Source: Natronorubrum bangense (GTDB lineage Archaea; Halobacteriota; Halobacteria; Halobacteriales; Natrialbaceae). Taken from it: 64,000 nt of DNA. The stretch is from positions 1,674,001-1,738,000 of the forward strand of contig NZ_CP031305.1 in NCBI RefSeq assembly GCF_004799645.1, in the 5' to 3' direction. The notes beneath the pieces were generated by a model. That model was not told where the DNA came from and did not search any database. It worked only from the letters and a program-made list of their open reading frames with translations. Shown in pieces: positions 55,260 to 63,773 of this stretch. Position 1 is the first letter of the stretch, and every line of letters starts with the position of its first letter. The position numbers and the translations under genes were made by a program.

Positions 55260-56210
55260 ATGGGCTGGACTGCCGCCGACATTCCGGAGCAACGAGGTCA
55301 CACCGTTGTCGTGACGGGCGCAAACAGCGGTATCGGCCTCGAGACTACCCGAGAACTCGCCCGAAACGGTGCGACGGTGGTCATGGCCTGCCGGGATACC
55401 GACCGTGGCGAGAACGCAGCACGGGACATCCGGGTGGACATCCCCGATGCAGATCTCCGCGTCGAAACGTGTGATCTGGCGAGTCTCGAGTCGATTCGTG
55501 CGTTTGCAGACCGTCTCGGCTCCGAATCGATCGATGTGCTGATCAACAACGCCGGGACGATGGCGATCCCGCGCCGGGAGACCGCCGACGGGTTCGAGAC
55601 CCAGTTCGGCGTCAACCATCTGGGCCACTTCGCGCTCACGGGGCTGGTGCTCGACGACCTGCGGACCGACGGCCCGGAACCGGCACGCATCGTCACCGTT
55701 TCAAGCGGCCTTCACGAACGCGGCAAGATCGTGTTCGACGACCTTCACGGCGAGCGTGGCTACGACAGGTGGGACGCCTACAGTCAGTCGAAACTCGCGA
55801 ACGTGCTCTTTGCGTACGAACTCGAGCGACGGTTTCGCGCAGGCGGCGTCAACGCAGTAAGCGTCGCGGTCCACCCCGGATACGCCGATACGCAACTGCA
55901 GTCGCGCAGCGTCGAGGACCGTGGCCGTGTGATTCGAACGGCAACGCGGCTCGCGAACACGGTGCTGGCACAGCCTGCCGAACAGGGCGCATTGCCGACG
56001 CTGTACGCCGCGACTGCGCCGGACGTCGAGGGTGGGGCGTACTACGGTCCTGGTGGGTTCATGAACATGCGTGGTACTCCTGAGCGGCAGGCGTCGTCGG
56101 ACCGCTCGTACGACCGCGAGACGGCCCGCCGGCTGTGGGATGTCTCGAGCGAGCGAACCGGTGTTGCGTGCGCGCTTCCCGAACCGAAGCTCGCAAAGCG
56201 CTCGTCGTAA
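55260..56210 (+). CDS. Short-chain dehydrogenase (retinol dehydrogenase-like)
   Basis: A 316-residue SDR with the length and layout of retinol dehydrogenase/WWOX-like oxidoreductases. Cofactor motif TGANSGIG (about 19-26), then CRDTDRGENAA suggests NADP(H) through the Arg; INNAGTM, VSSGLHERG and Tyr-x-x-x-Lys in AYSQSKLAN (about 171-179) are present. The N-terminal MGWTAADIPEQRGHTVVV is common in the haloarchaeal group. A CAGTATGCTTAG box near 55223 precedes ATG 55260. Confidence 0.9.
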   Translation: MGWTAADIPEQRGHTVVVTGANSGIGLETTRELARNGATVVMACRDTDRGENAARDIRVDIPDADLRVETCDLASLESIRAFADRLGSESIDVLINNAGTMAIPRRETADGFETQFGVNHLGHFALTGLVLDDLRTDGPEPARIVTVSSGLHERGKIVFDDLHGERGYDRWDAYSQSKLANVLFAYELERRFRAGGVNAVSVAVHPGYADTQLQSRSVEDRGRVIRTATRLANTVLAQPAEQGALPTLYAATAPDVEGGAYYGPGGFMNMRGTPERQASSDRSYDRETARRLWDVSSERTGVACALPEPKLAKRSS

Positions 56211-56311
56211 CCGCAGACGCTCGTCGCCGGACTCGAGTCCAGCGCCGTCGCAGCCACACCTGCCGCTGCTCGACCGTAACGCGAAAGACCACAGCAACGA
56301 ATCTCTCTCCA

Positions 56312-56650
56312 ATGAGCGACGACGGTATCCAGCGTGCGAGCGACATCGGCTCGTCGGAGACGCCACCGATCGACGAAAAGCCCTACAAGCTCATCTTCGA
56401 GGCCAACAGATGCTTTGGTGCTGGCAAATGCGCTGAGGTCAGTGACAACTGGGAGATGTCGATCACATCCGGAATCGCCCAGCCGAAGACGTACTTCTTC
56501 GGCGAGGACGACCTCGAGCACAACGTTCGTGCAGCGGACGTCTGTCCGGCAAAAAAAGACGACGGCTGTATCCATATCATCGATCGTCGAACCGACGAAG
56601 AGATCGCGCCCGATCCACACGGCGACGGGACGTTAAGTGTTGACTGGTGA
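56312..56650 (+). CDS. Ferredoxin-like iron-sulfur protein
   Basis: A 112-residue protein resembling small 3Fe-4S/4Fe-4S ferredoxins. NRCFGAGKCAEVSDNWEM (about 33-50) carries two Cys (C-x5-C), and DVCPAKKDDGCIHIIDR (about 75-91) two more. The first cluster motif has only two Cys instead of three, so a 3Fe-4S or unusual 4Fe-4S site is likely. Probably an electron carrier for an unknown oxidoreductase; a P450 partner is possible but no such gene is near. ATG 56312 gives MSDDGIQRASDIG. Confidence 0.8.
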   Translation: MSDDGIQRASDIGSSETPPIDEKPYKLIFEANRCFGAGKCAEVSDNWEMSITSGIAQPKTYFFGEDDLEHNVRAADVCPAKKDDGCIHIIDRRTDEEIAPDPHGDGTLSVDW

Positions 56651-56740
56651 CACGAACGCGGACTTCACACTGCGTGCTACGCGACAGCAACATCGAAACG
56701 CACATTCCACGTGGGGTACTACCCTCGAGTGCACTTCTGT

Positions 56741-56824
56741 GCGAGGGTAGCCAAGCAGGCCAACGGCGGTGGGCTTAAGACCCGCTCCTGTAGAGGTCCC
56801 TGGGTTCAAATCCCAGCCCTCGCA
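56741..56824 (+). tRNA. tRNA-Leu (anticodon TAA)
   Basis: An 84-base class II tRNA. The acceptor arms GCGAGGG (56741-56747) and CCCTCGC (56817-56823) pair, with A56824. The anticodon loop CTTAAGA on GTGGG/CCCGC gives TAA. The variable arm TCCTGTAGAGGT is long, as in Leu tRNAs. Confidence 0.95.
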
Positions 56825-56825
56825 T

Positions 56826-56973
56826 GTCGCCACGAACAACTCGTGAGTGGCGACTGCGGTATCTGGATTTGAAGTAGAGAAGTCGCAGCACCGAGCGAAG
56901 CGAGGTGATCGTCTTCGCGTAGTTCAAATCCCAGCCCTCGCATGGCTGTCGCGAGCAGTCACGACCGACAGCC
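56826..56973 (+). repeat. tRNA-tail modules after tRNA-Leu
   Basis: First a perfect 8-bp stem-loop GTCGCCAC/GTGGCGAC with loop GAACAACTCGTGA (56826-56854), then AGTCGCAGCACCGAGCGAAG then CGAGGTGATCGTCTTC, then 56922-56944, an exact copy of the 23 bases at 56804-56826 (tRNA-Leu 3' end). A second stem-loop GGCTGTCG/CGACAGCC (56944-56973) starts another module that is cut short before nadC. Confidence 0.78.
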
Positions 56974-57032
56974 CTCGTAGACCGCCTCGAGGTGAGTGTC
57001 TGTCTCTCGAGCAGTCGCTGCTCGAGCCATCG

Positions 57033-57848
57033 CTACTCGCCGGTCCGAAACGAACAATCGAGCGCCGGAGCCGAATGTGTAAGCGACCCCATCGAGATAA
57101 CGTCGACATCCGTCGCGGCGTAGTCGGCGACGGTCTCACAGGTAATGCCGCCGCTGGCTTCGGCGAGAACGCCGTCATACTCCGCGAGCAATGAGACGGC
57201 GTCGCTCGTCTCAGCGGGTGTCATGTTGTCCAGAAGGACGATATCCGCGCCGGCTTCGGCGGCCCGCGGTGCGTCATCGACGGTCTCGACTTCGACATCG
57301 AGTTTCGTCGCGAACGACGTTCGCTCCTCGAAGTGATCGATCGCTTCCTCGAGGCCCATCTCGGCGATGTGGTTGTCTTTGACCATCACCATATGCGAGA
57401 GGTCGAGTCGGTGGGTGTCGCCGCCGCCGGCGACGACGGCGCGCTTCTCGAGCCCACGGAGGCCGGGGGTCGTCTTTCGGGTCGCGGCGATTCGGACAGT
57501 GTCGGATTCGGCTCGCGCCGCCTCGACTGCCTGATGAGTTCGCGTTGCAATGCCCGAGGCGTGGCCAGCGAGATTCACCGCCACCCGTTCGCCCCGAAGC
57601 ACCGCTCGTGTGGGGCCCTCAACGCGGAGGAGTTCGTCGCCGGGTTCGATCACGGTGCCGTCCTCGAGACACGCACAGATGTCGACGTCGAGATACTCGA
57701 AGACGGCTGTTGCGGCCTCGAGGCCCGCGACGACGCCGGGTTCCGTCGCGACGAGCCGCCCCGTCGTGTCGCCGGGAACCTGATTCGTCACATCGTGGTG
57801 GCCGAGGTCCTCACGCAGCCAGCGTTCGAGCTGTGTGTCAGTGAGCAT
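57033..57848 (-). CDS. nadC: Nicotinate-nucleotide pyrophosphorylase (quinolinate phosphoribosyltransferase)
   Basis: A 271-residue enzyme that joins quinolinate and PRPP to nicotinate mononucleotide with release of CO2. Landmarks: DLGHHDVTNQV, ERVAVNLAGHASGIATRT (about 83-100), RIAATRKTTPGLRGLEK (about 116-132), HRLDLSHMVMVKDNHI (about 142-157) and the phosphate-binding EASGGITCETVADYA (about 232-246). ATG 57848 overlaps the end of nadB by 11 bases, so the two are translationally coupled in a nadA-nadB-nadC operon. Confidence 0.95.
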   Translation of the reverse strand: MLTDTQLERWLREDLGHHDVTNQVPGDTTGRLVATEPGVVAGLEAATAVFEYLDVDICACLEDGTVIEPGDELLRVEGPTRAVLRGERVAVNLAGHASGIATRTHQAVEAARAESDTVRIAATRKTTPGLRGLEKRAVVAGGGDTHRLDLSHMVMVKDNHIAEMGLEEAIDHFEERTSFATKLDVEVETVDDAPRAAEAGADIVLLDNMTPAETSDAVSLLAEYDGVLAEASGGITCETVADYAATDVDVISMGSLTHSAPALDCSFRTGE

Positions 57849-59364
57849 GAGTGTGGTCAACCGTCTCACTCGAGTCGGCAACGACGTAGTGACAGCCTTT
57901 CGAATCGGGGTTCTCGCTCGCTGCCCGTGCGATCAGCAAGGCGGTGACACAGGCGTGCCGAAGTTCGTACAGTTCGCGAGCCGTCCGCGTGCGAATGTAG
58001 GCGTCGAGTTCGCCTTTGAGCCGCCGGAGAACGGCGCTCGCGCGGGCGATTTCGTCCGGGTCACGCTCGAGACCCAGATACTCGTCCATCGTCCGCTTCA
58101 GTCGGATCGACTTCTCGGCGGCGAAGCGCTCCGGAAGGTCGGGGTCGCTGTTGCGGAGCTCGGGTGCCTCGACGATCTGCGGTTCAGCGCCGGACTCTGC
58201 AGCGTCTGCACCCGCACGCAGCCCCCAGACCAGCCCCTCGAGCAGGCTGGTACTCGCCAGTCGGTTCGCGCCGTGGACGCCCGTGCGGGCGCACTCGCCG
58301 ACGGCGTACAGTCGATCGAGCGACGTTTGCCCGTCCTCGTCGACGTCGATCCCGCCACAGAGGAAGTGTTCGCAGGGAGCAACCGGGATTTCCTCGCCCT
58401 CGATCCCGTGGTCGCGACACGTCTCGGCGATGGCGGGGTACGCTTCCTCGAACTCGCCCTCGAGCGTACTGACATCCAGCACGACCGCTCCCGTCGCCTT
58501 GCGTTCGGTTTCGACAGCGCGGGCGACGGCGTCCCGCGGTGCGAGGTCGCCCTGCGGGTGGTAGTCGTCCATGAATCGGTCGCCGTCACCGTTCCGAAGC
58601 ACGGCGCCCTCGCCGCGCAGCGCTTCAGAGAGGAGGAACGGATCATCGCCATCGTATACAGTGGGGTGAAACTGCACGTACTCGAGGTCCGCGACGTCTG
58701 CACCCGAAAGCGCGGCCATAGCGATCCCGTCTCCGGTCGCGTCGTCGGGGTTGGTCGAGCGTGTATAGAGTGCACCGATCCCGCCGGTTGCGAGGATCGT
58801 CGTGCCCGCGAAGATGGGGTGGCCAGTGGGCGCGGCGTCGCTGACGACACCGTGGACGCGCCCTTCGTGGGTAATCAACTCGAGTGCGGCGGTGTCCTGT
58901 CGGATCTCGATCCGGTCGTGATCGTCGATGTAGCGCAGAAACGGCCGCAGGATGTGGGTCCCCGTCGCGGCGTCGACGTGGAGGATGCGGGATTCGGAGT
59001 GGGCAGCCTCGCGCGTGTAGTCGAACTCGCCGGTATCGGTTTCGTCGAACGCGATGTCCAGCGTCTCGAGTAGCACATCTTCGACGGCGTCGTCGGCGTT
59101 CTCGACGAGCACGTCGACGGCGTCGGGATCGGCCGTGCCGTCGCTGGCTGCGAGGATGTCTTGTTTGAGGCGCTCGGGATCGTCTCGAGTCGTCGAAATG
59201 CCTCCCTGGGCCCAGTCAGTGCTTGCGCCGTCGGGGCGTTCGGCCTTGGTGAGCAACAGAACGTCGCTGCCGTTGCGGGCGGCCGACAGGGCAGCCGCAC
59301 AGCCCGCGATGCCGCTGCCGACGACGAGGACGTCTGCAGTGTCGTGGTCTGGTGTCTCTGTCAT
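57838..59364 (-). CDS. nadB: L-aspartate oxidase
   Basis: A 508-residue FAD-dependent oxidase that turns L-aspartate into iminoaspartate, the substrate of NadA. FAD-binding VVGSGIAGCAAALSAARNGS (about 14-33) and the active-site region ASTDWAQGGISTTRDD (about 46-61) are present, as are GIDVDEDGQTSLDRLYAVGE (about 347-366) and ANRLASTSLLEGLVWGLRA (about 376-394). Start 59364 is 6 bases after the nadA stop. The end overlaps nadC. Confidence 0.95.
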   Translation of the reverse strand: MTETPDHDTADVLVVGSGIAGCAAALSAARNGSDVLLLTKAERPDGASTDWAQGGISTTRDDPERLKQDILAASDGTADPDAVDVLVENADDAVEDVLLETLDIAFDETDTGEFDYTREAAHSESRILHVDAATGTHILRPFLRYIDDHDRIEIRQDTAALELITHEGRVHGVVSDAAPTGHPIFAGTTILATGGIGALYTRSTNPDDATGDGIAMAALSGADVADLEYVQFHPTVYDGDDPFLLSEALRGEGAVLRNGDGDRFMDDYHPQGDLAPRDAVARAVETERKATGAVVLDVSTLEGEFEEAYPAIAETCRDHGIEGEEIPVAPCEHFLCGGIDVDEDGQTSLDRLYAVGECARTGVHGANRLASTSLLEGLVWGLRAGADAAESGAEPQIVEAPELRNSDPDLPERFAAEKSIRLKRTMDEYLGLERDPDEIARASAVLRRLKGELDAYIRTRTARELYELRHACVTALLIARAASENPDSKGCHYVVADSSETVDHTHAH

Positions 59365-59370
59365 TAGTGG

Positions 59371-60495
59371 TTAGATCTCGAGCATTCGCTCGAGGGCAAG
59401 TCCGGCGAGTTCTTTCTCCTCGGGGGCGACTTCGATCACGTTGCGTTCGCGGCCCGCAACGAGCTCCTCGAGCACCCATGTGAGGTAGTTGGGGTCGATC
59501 TGGCGCATCGCGTTACAGTCCATACAGGCGTCCCCACACAGCGGGAGGACGTTCACCTCGGGATGCCAGCGCTTCAGGTGCTCGGTGAGGTGGATCTCGG
59601 TGCCGATCGCCCACGTCTCGCCGGGGTCGGCGGTTTCGATCGTTTCACAGATCGTCGCGGTCGAGCCCGCTTTGTCGGCGGCCTCGACGACCTCGCGCCG
59701 ACATTCGGGGTGGACGATGACCTGTGCGTCTGGGTTCGCATCTCGAACCTGCTCGATATGGTCGGTCGTGAACCGTTCGTGGACCTGGCAGTAGCCATCC
59801 CAGAGGATGATATCGCTCTCGGCGACCTCCGCGGCAGCTTTCCCCTCGGGATCCCACGGATCCCATTCGGCGATTGCGTCTTCCATTCCCATTCTGTGGG
59901 CGGTGTTCTCTCCGAGATGTTTGTCCGGCAAGAACAGGACCTTATCACCCTTCTCGAAGGCGTACTCGAAGGCCTTGTGGGCGTTCGAGGAGGTACAGAC
60001 CAGTCCACCCTGACTCGCACAGAACGCCTTCAGGTCCGCATAGGAGTTCATGTACGTGATCGGAATGATGTTCGCGTCGGGCGCGGCGGCCGTGATTTCG
60101 GCCCACGCGCTGTCAACCTGCAGCGCCTCGGCCATGCCCGCCATCGGACAGGAGGCCTCCATGCTCGGGAGGATCACCGTCTGGTCGTCATCGGTGATGA
60201 TGTCCGCGCTCTCGGCCATGAACGTCACGCCGCCGAAGATCACGTACTCGGCGTCCGCGTTGGCAGCCTCTTTCGAGAGCTGATAGGAGTCACCGATGAA
60301 ATCGGCGTGTTCGACGATCTCCTGGCGCTGATAGTTGTGGCCCAGAATCACGACGTCGTCGCCGAGTTCCTCGAGTGCCGCCTCGATGCGTTCGGTTCGT
60401 TTGGACGTCTCGAGGTCCCGATACTGGGGCGGCAACTGCTCGAGGGAGTCGTATTTGAACAAACTTAGATCGGTTTCCAGCTCTGCCGTTTCCAT
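59371..60495 (-). CDS. nadA: Quinolinate synthase
   Basis: A 374-residue [4Fe-4S] enzyme that condenses iminoaspartate with dihydroxyacetone phosphate to quinolinate. Three conserved Cys regions are seen: MEASCPMAGMAEAL/VCTSSNAH, VIVHPECRREVV and LPLCGDACMDCNAM, of the type that ligates the cluster. VILGHNYQRQEIVEHADFIG near the N-terminus is diagnostic. ATG 60495 gives METAELETDLSLF; ATG 60504 would add three residues. The AAGTTATTCAATAG segment about 50 bases upstream is the likely promoter of the nadABC operon. Confidence 0.95.
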   Translation of the reverse strand: METAELETDLSLFKYDSLEQLPPQYRDLETSKRTERIEAALEELGDDVVILGHNYQRQEIVEHADFIGDSYQLSKEAANADAEYVIFGGVTFMAESADIITDDDQTVILPSMEASCPMAGMAEALQVDSAWAEITAAAPDANIIPITYMNSYADLKAFCASQGGLVCTSSNAHKAFEYAFEKGDKVLFLPDKHLGENTAHRMGMEDAIAEWDPWDPEGKAAAEVAESDIILWDGYCQVHERFTTDHIEQVRDANPDAQVIVHPECRREVVEAADKAGSTATICETIETADPGETWAIGTEIHLTEHLKRWHPEVNVLPLCGDACMDCNAMRQIDPNYLTWVLEELVAGRERNVIEVAPEEKELAGLALERMLEI

Positions 60496-60644
60496 TTTGA
60501 CCATATCACGTCACCTGTGGTTGCTAGACATCAGCAGGGACTATTGAATAACTTTTTCCTTCGATAGCTGATTATGGGTGATAACCACCGATTGGTACGC
60601 CGATCGAAAGCGCTGGCGCTGTTGGTCTGTTTCAACAACAGGTT

Positions 60645-60726
60645 TTGTGTGACAACTGAACCGATGGACACACCCCTTGTACAGCTATCGTGCGATGGGA
60701 TGTGCAATGAGGGGAGGCTACTGCAG
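60645..60726. repeat. 88-bp palindromic repeat, decayed copy 3
   Basis: GACAACTGAACCGATGGACA, then ATCGTGCGATGG, ATGTGCAATGA and AGGCTACTGC keep the order and spacing of the 12630-12717 element, with several changes in the central hairpin (TGTACAGC replaces CGCACAGC). It lies between nadA and the next gene. Confidence 0.5.
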
Positions 60727-60746
60727 TCGGTAGTGCGGCCGAACCG

Positions 60747-61508
60747 CTAGAAGAGCCCCGACGGTGTGGCCAGCCAGCCGCCAAGGAGAGTGACGACGAG
60801 CCCCCCAGCCAGCCACGGGAGGACGGGTTTGACGAGGAGTCGTGCTGCGCCGTCCTGCGAGGAGTCGGAGACGACGAACGCCGGCGTCTCCGGCCCATCT
60901 TCGATCACTGCACTCACGTCTCGCATCGTCTCTCGCGCGCCGATATCGTACCGCGATTGGCCGAGGACGTAGCCGTCGTCACCCGCCTCGAGCCGCCGTT
61001 CGTGATACCGTCGGTCGTTGCCAGTCACAATTTCGACGACGCGGAGATCGAGCGCGGTGTTCTCCGACTCGAGATCCGACTCGGTCTCGAGAAACTCCTT
61101 GATAGGGTCCGGTTCGGGCTCGCCGCCGTCGACCTCGACCGTAGTTGCCGTCGTCAGCGCCAGCGTGGCTCCGCCAGGATCGACCTGAACGCTTGCCGTC
61201 TCGTCTTCGAGTCGGAACCGGACCGCGTCGGACCCCGTCTCGACCGTGTTCCACGACGAGTTCTTGCCGCTGGACTGGTACTCCTCGACCTCGTACTCGT
61301 AGGCGAGACAGTCGCGCTTGGTCAGCGGTGCTGCCACAGTCTCATCGACGACGCTCGCGGTGCCCTCGAGTTCGACGGGTCCCGTGGCTCGCTCGATCGT
61401 GACGACGTCGTCGGTGTCGCCGCGATACACGTGATAGGTCGGCCGGAGCTTCCAGCAGCCAACGCCGATAGCGCCGAGTCCGGCGAGGACGAGCAGTGGT
61501 CCGATCAT
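60747..61508 (-). CDS. Membrane protein with GIDE-like domain
   Basis: A 253-residue protein with an N-terminal helix (GPLLVLAGLGAIGVGCWKLR) and a C-terminal helix (VLPWLAGGLVVTLLGGWLA). The region between (about 30-200) is beta-rich and resembles the GIDE domain of MUL1-type proteins: ELEGTASVVDETVAAPLTKR, CLAYEYEVEEYQSS, FRLEDETASVQVDPGGA. In eukaryotes GIDE proteins end with a RING domain; that is absent here. Function unknown; haloarchaea often have several copies. Followed by the MacB-type transporter genes on the same strand but 114 bases apart. Confidence 0.68.
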   Translation of the reverse strand: MIGPLLVLAGLGAIGVGCWKLRPTYHVYRGDTDDVVTIERATGPVELEGTASVVDETVAAPLTKRDCLAYEYEVEEYQSSGKNSSWNTVETGSDAVRFRLEDETASVQVDPGGATLALTTATTVEVDGGEPEPDPIKEFLETESDLESENTALDLRVVEIVTGNDRRYHERRLEAGDDGYVLGQSRYDIGARETMRDVSAVIEDGPETPAFVVSDSSQDGAARLLVKPVLPWLAGGLVVTLLGGWLATPSGLF

Positions 61509-61622
61509 CGGTCAACGATTTCGATTCCAACTGGTAATACTGTTGGTTCTCGAACACTCGTGATCGAGACGAACACGACAGCGACGTGTTGGTCGGCGTT
61601 GGCTGCCGACCTTCCGACGGCA

Positions 61623-62846
61623 CTACTCGTGGCGTAGCGCTTCGATTGGGTCGACACGGGCACCCCGCCAGGCGGGATAGAGTCCGGAGACGACACCCAC
61701 ACCGATGCCGACGACGATCGCGATGACGACCCAGTCGAGCGGGTACGCCATCGGCCACTCGAGCAGCCACACGCCGAGGTAGCCGGCACCGAGCCCGGCG
61801 GCGACGCCGACGATCGAACCGATCACGCCGAGGATGACTGACTCGACGAGAAACAGCTGCATAATGTCGCGTTTGGTCGCCCCGACGGCTTTCATGATCC
61901 CGATCTGGCGGGTTCGTTCGGTGACGCTGACGATCATGATGTTGGCAATCCCGATCGAACCGACCACGAGCGCGATTGCGGCGACGGCACCGATGAACAC
62001 CGTCAGCTGATCGACGATATCGGTGAACTGCTCGATCGTATCCTCGACGGTCTGGACCTGCATCTCGTGGTCGTCCTGTTTCAACTCGGCTGCATCGGAG
62101 TCGTCCTCGAGGTACTCGGTAACTGCCTCCTGGGCCGGATCGACGTCGTCGATGCGTTCGGTGCCGACCACCAGCGATGGATACGCCCGTGTTTCTTCGC
62201 CACGTGGCGTCTCGACTGTCGTCGTGTAGTAGGGGTCGACGGAAACGAACAGCTGTGGCGGCGTCTGTGCACCCATTTCGGCCTCGACGACACCGGTGAC
62301 GGTGACATCCGCCGTCTCACCGTCTTCGAACGTCAGCGAGAGCTCGTCGCCAGCCGAGACGTTTTCGTCGAACAGCTGGCTGGTCTGTTCGTTGATCACG
62401 GCTTCGCCCTCCCCTTCGAACGGCTCTCCCTCGACGAACGTCGAATGATCGAACCGATCAGCCGTCGTCGCCTGTGCGTCGATCACACCGGTTACCTGCT
62501 CGTCGCCGGTGTCCGTCTGGGCGAGTTCAAGCGAGCCGTCCGGGGCGACGAACTCGACGTCGTCGAGCGCCTCGAGCGCCTCGACATCGCGTTCCGTATA
62601 GATCGGCGTATCGACGAGCATGATGCCGACACCCGCCTCCGGCTCTGTCTGGGTCTGAACGGTCATCACTGGCTCCTGTTCGGCCTCGATATCGCCGACG
62701 ACGCTCTCCGAGAACCCACCACCGAGCACCATGAACGTGATCACGGCAGCGATACCGATGATAACGCCAATCGTCGTCAGCGTCGACCGAAGCTTATGCG
62801 AACGGATCGAACGCCAGCTGATTCGCAGACTCTCCCGGAGATTCAT
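61623..62846 (-). CDS. ABC transporter permease, MacB/FtsX type
   Basis: A 407-residue permease with the MacB topology: one N-terminal helix (TLTTIGVIIGIAAVITFMVL), a large extracytoplasmic domain (about 50-275) and three C-terminal helices (FIGAVAAIALVVGSIGIANI, LVESVILGVIGSIVGVAAGL, WVVIAIVVGIGVGVVSGLYP). The MKAVGATKRDIMQLF segment after the second helix is the coupling region of FtsX-like permeases. Its ATG overlaps the stop of the ATPase gene by four bases (ATGA). Such systems work by transmitting force across the membrane; substrates include lipoproteins and peptides. Confidence 0.92.
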   Translation of the reverse strand: MNLRESLRISWRSIRSHKLRSTLTTIGVIIGIAAVITFMVLGGGFSESVVGDIEAEQEPVMTVQTQTEPEAGVGIMLVDTPIYTERDVEALEALDDVEFVAPDGSLELAQTDTGDEQVTGVIDAQATTADRFDHSTFVEGEPFEGEGEAVINEQTSQLFDENVSAGDELSLTFEDGETADVTVTGVVEAEMGAQTPPQLFVSVDPYYTTTVETPRGEETRAYPSLVVGTERIDDVDPAQEAVTEYLEDDSDAAELKQDDHEMQVQTVEDTIEQFTDIVDQLTVFIGAVAAIALVVGSIGIANIMIVSVTERTRQIGIMKAVGATKRDIMQLFLVESVILGVIGSIVGVAAGLGAGYLGVWLLEWPMAYPLDWVVIAIVVGIGVGVVSGLYPAWRGARVDPIEALRHE

Positions 62847-63625
62847 GGATCCGTTTGCACCTCTTCGTCGGACGGCTGCGCCGCAGCGAGTGCTTGGTGA
62901 CCGACCGCCACGTCTCGACGCGAATCGAGATGTTCGATCTCCTCGAGTTGGCCGTCGACGAGGTGAACGATATGATCGGCGTACTCCGCGACCTGTCGTT
63001 CGTGGGTAACCAGCAGTATCGTCGTCCCCGCACGGTTGAGTTCGGCAAACAGGTCCATAACCTCGGCACCCGTTTCCGTATCGAGGTTCCCCGTCGGCTC
63101 ATCAGCTAACATGAGCGTCGGATCGTTTGCGAGCGCCCGAGCGATGGCGACCCGCTGGCGCTGGCCGCCCGAGAGCTCACTCGGCGTGTGCTCGAGTCTG
63201 TCACCGAGCCCGACGCGCTCGAGTAACTGTTCGGCCCGTTCGTGTCGACTCGCCTCGACAGCGTCGTGAAAGACCAGCGGCAAGGTGACGTTCTCGGCGG
63301 CAGTCAGCCGTGGCATGAGATTGAACGTCTGGAAGACGAACCCGATCTCGGTGCCCCGGAGCCGTGCTCGCTCGGCGTCGGAAAGTGCGCCGATCGGTTC
63401 GCCACTGACCGTAACCCGACCCTCGGTCGGCGTGTCCAGACAGCCGATCAGGTTCATCAGGGTGCTTTTTCCCGACCCGCTCGGTCCCATGACCGCGGTA
63501 AACGATCCCTCACCAAGTGACAGCGAAATGCCGTCGACTGCATGCACCGGCTCGGCAAGCTGGTACGTTCGGCGGACGTTCGCTGCGGTGACCGCTGCCG
63601 TAGTCGGTTCGCTGCTGGACGACAT
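62843..63625 (-). CDS. ABC transporter ATP-binding protein, MacB/LolD type
   Basis: A 260-residue ATPase. GPSGSGKST (Walker A, about 48-56), FVFQTFNLMPRLTAAENVTL (Q-loop), LSGGQRQRVAIARAL (signature) and LMLADEPTGNLDTETG (Walker B and D-loop) are characteristic of the LolD/MacB ATPases. It is the partner of the permease that overlaps its 3' end. The last 25 residues are an unusual acidic tail (ending VQTDP). A promoter should lie upstream in 63626-63773. Confidence 0.93.
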   Translation of the reverse strand: MSSSSEPTTAAVTAANVRRTYQLAEPVHAVDGISLSLGEGSFTAVMGPSGSGKSTLMNLIGCLDTPTEGRVTVSGEPIGALSDAERARLRGTEIGFVFQTFNLMPRLTAAENVTLPLVFHDAVEASRHERAEQLLERVGLGDRLEHTPSELSGGQRQRVAIARALANDPTLMLADEPTGNLDTETGAEVMDLFAELNRAGTTILLVTHERQVAEYADHIVHLVDGQLEEIEHLDSRRDVAVGHQALAAAQPSDEEVQTDP

Positions 63626-63773
63626 ACGTTAGCACCCGCTACACCAGTTGGCCAGTTAACAGTTACAGGTACTGGCTCGAGTGCGAACAGGTCACGGATC
63701 CAACCACAGGACGGGACGGTCGCACTGACAGCCGATGGGGACGAGCGGGTCGAGACGACTGCCTCGAGGCGCG

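Noticed and set aside
57835..59073. Long plus-strand frame of about 410 codons opposite nadB
   Set aside because: It mirrors nadB in the antisense frame, a common artefact of high-GC genes, and shows no domain.
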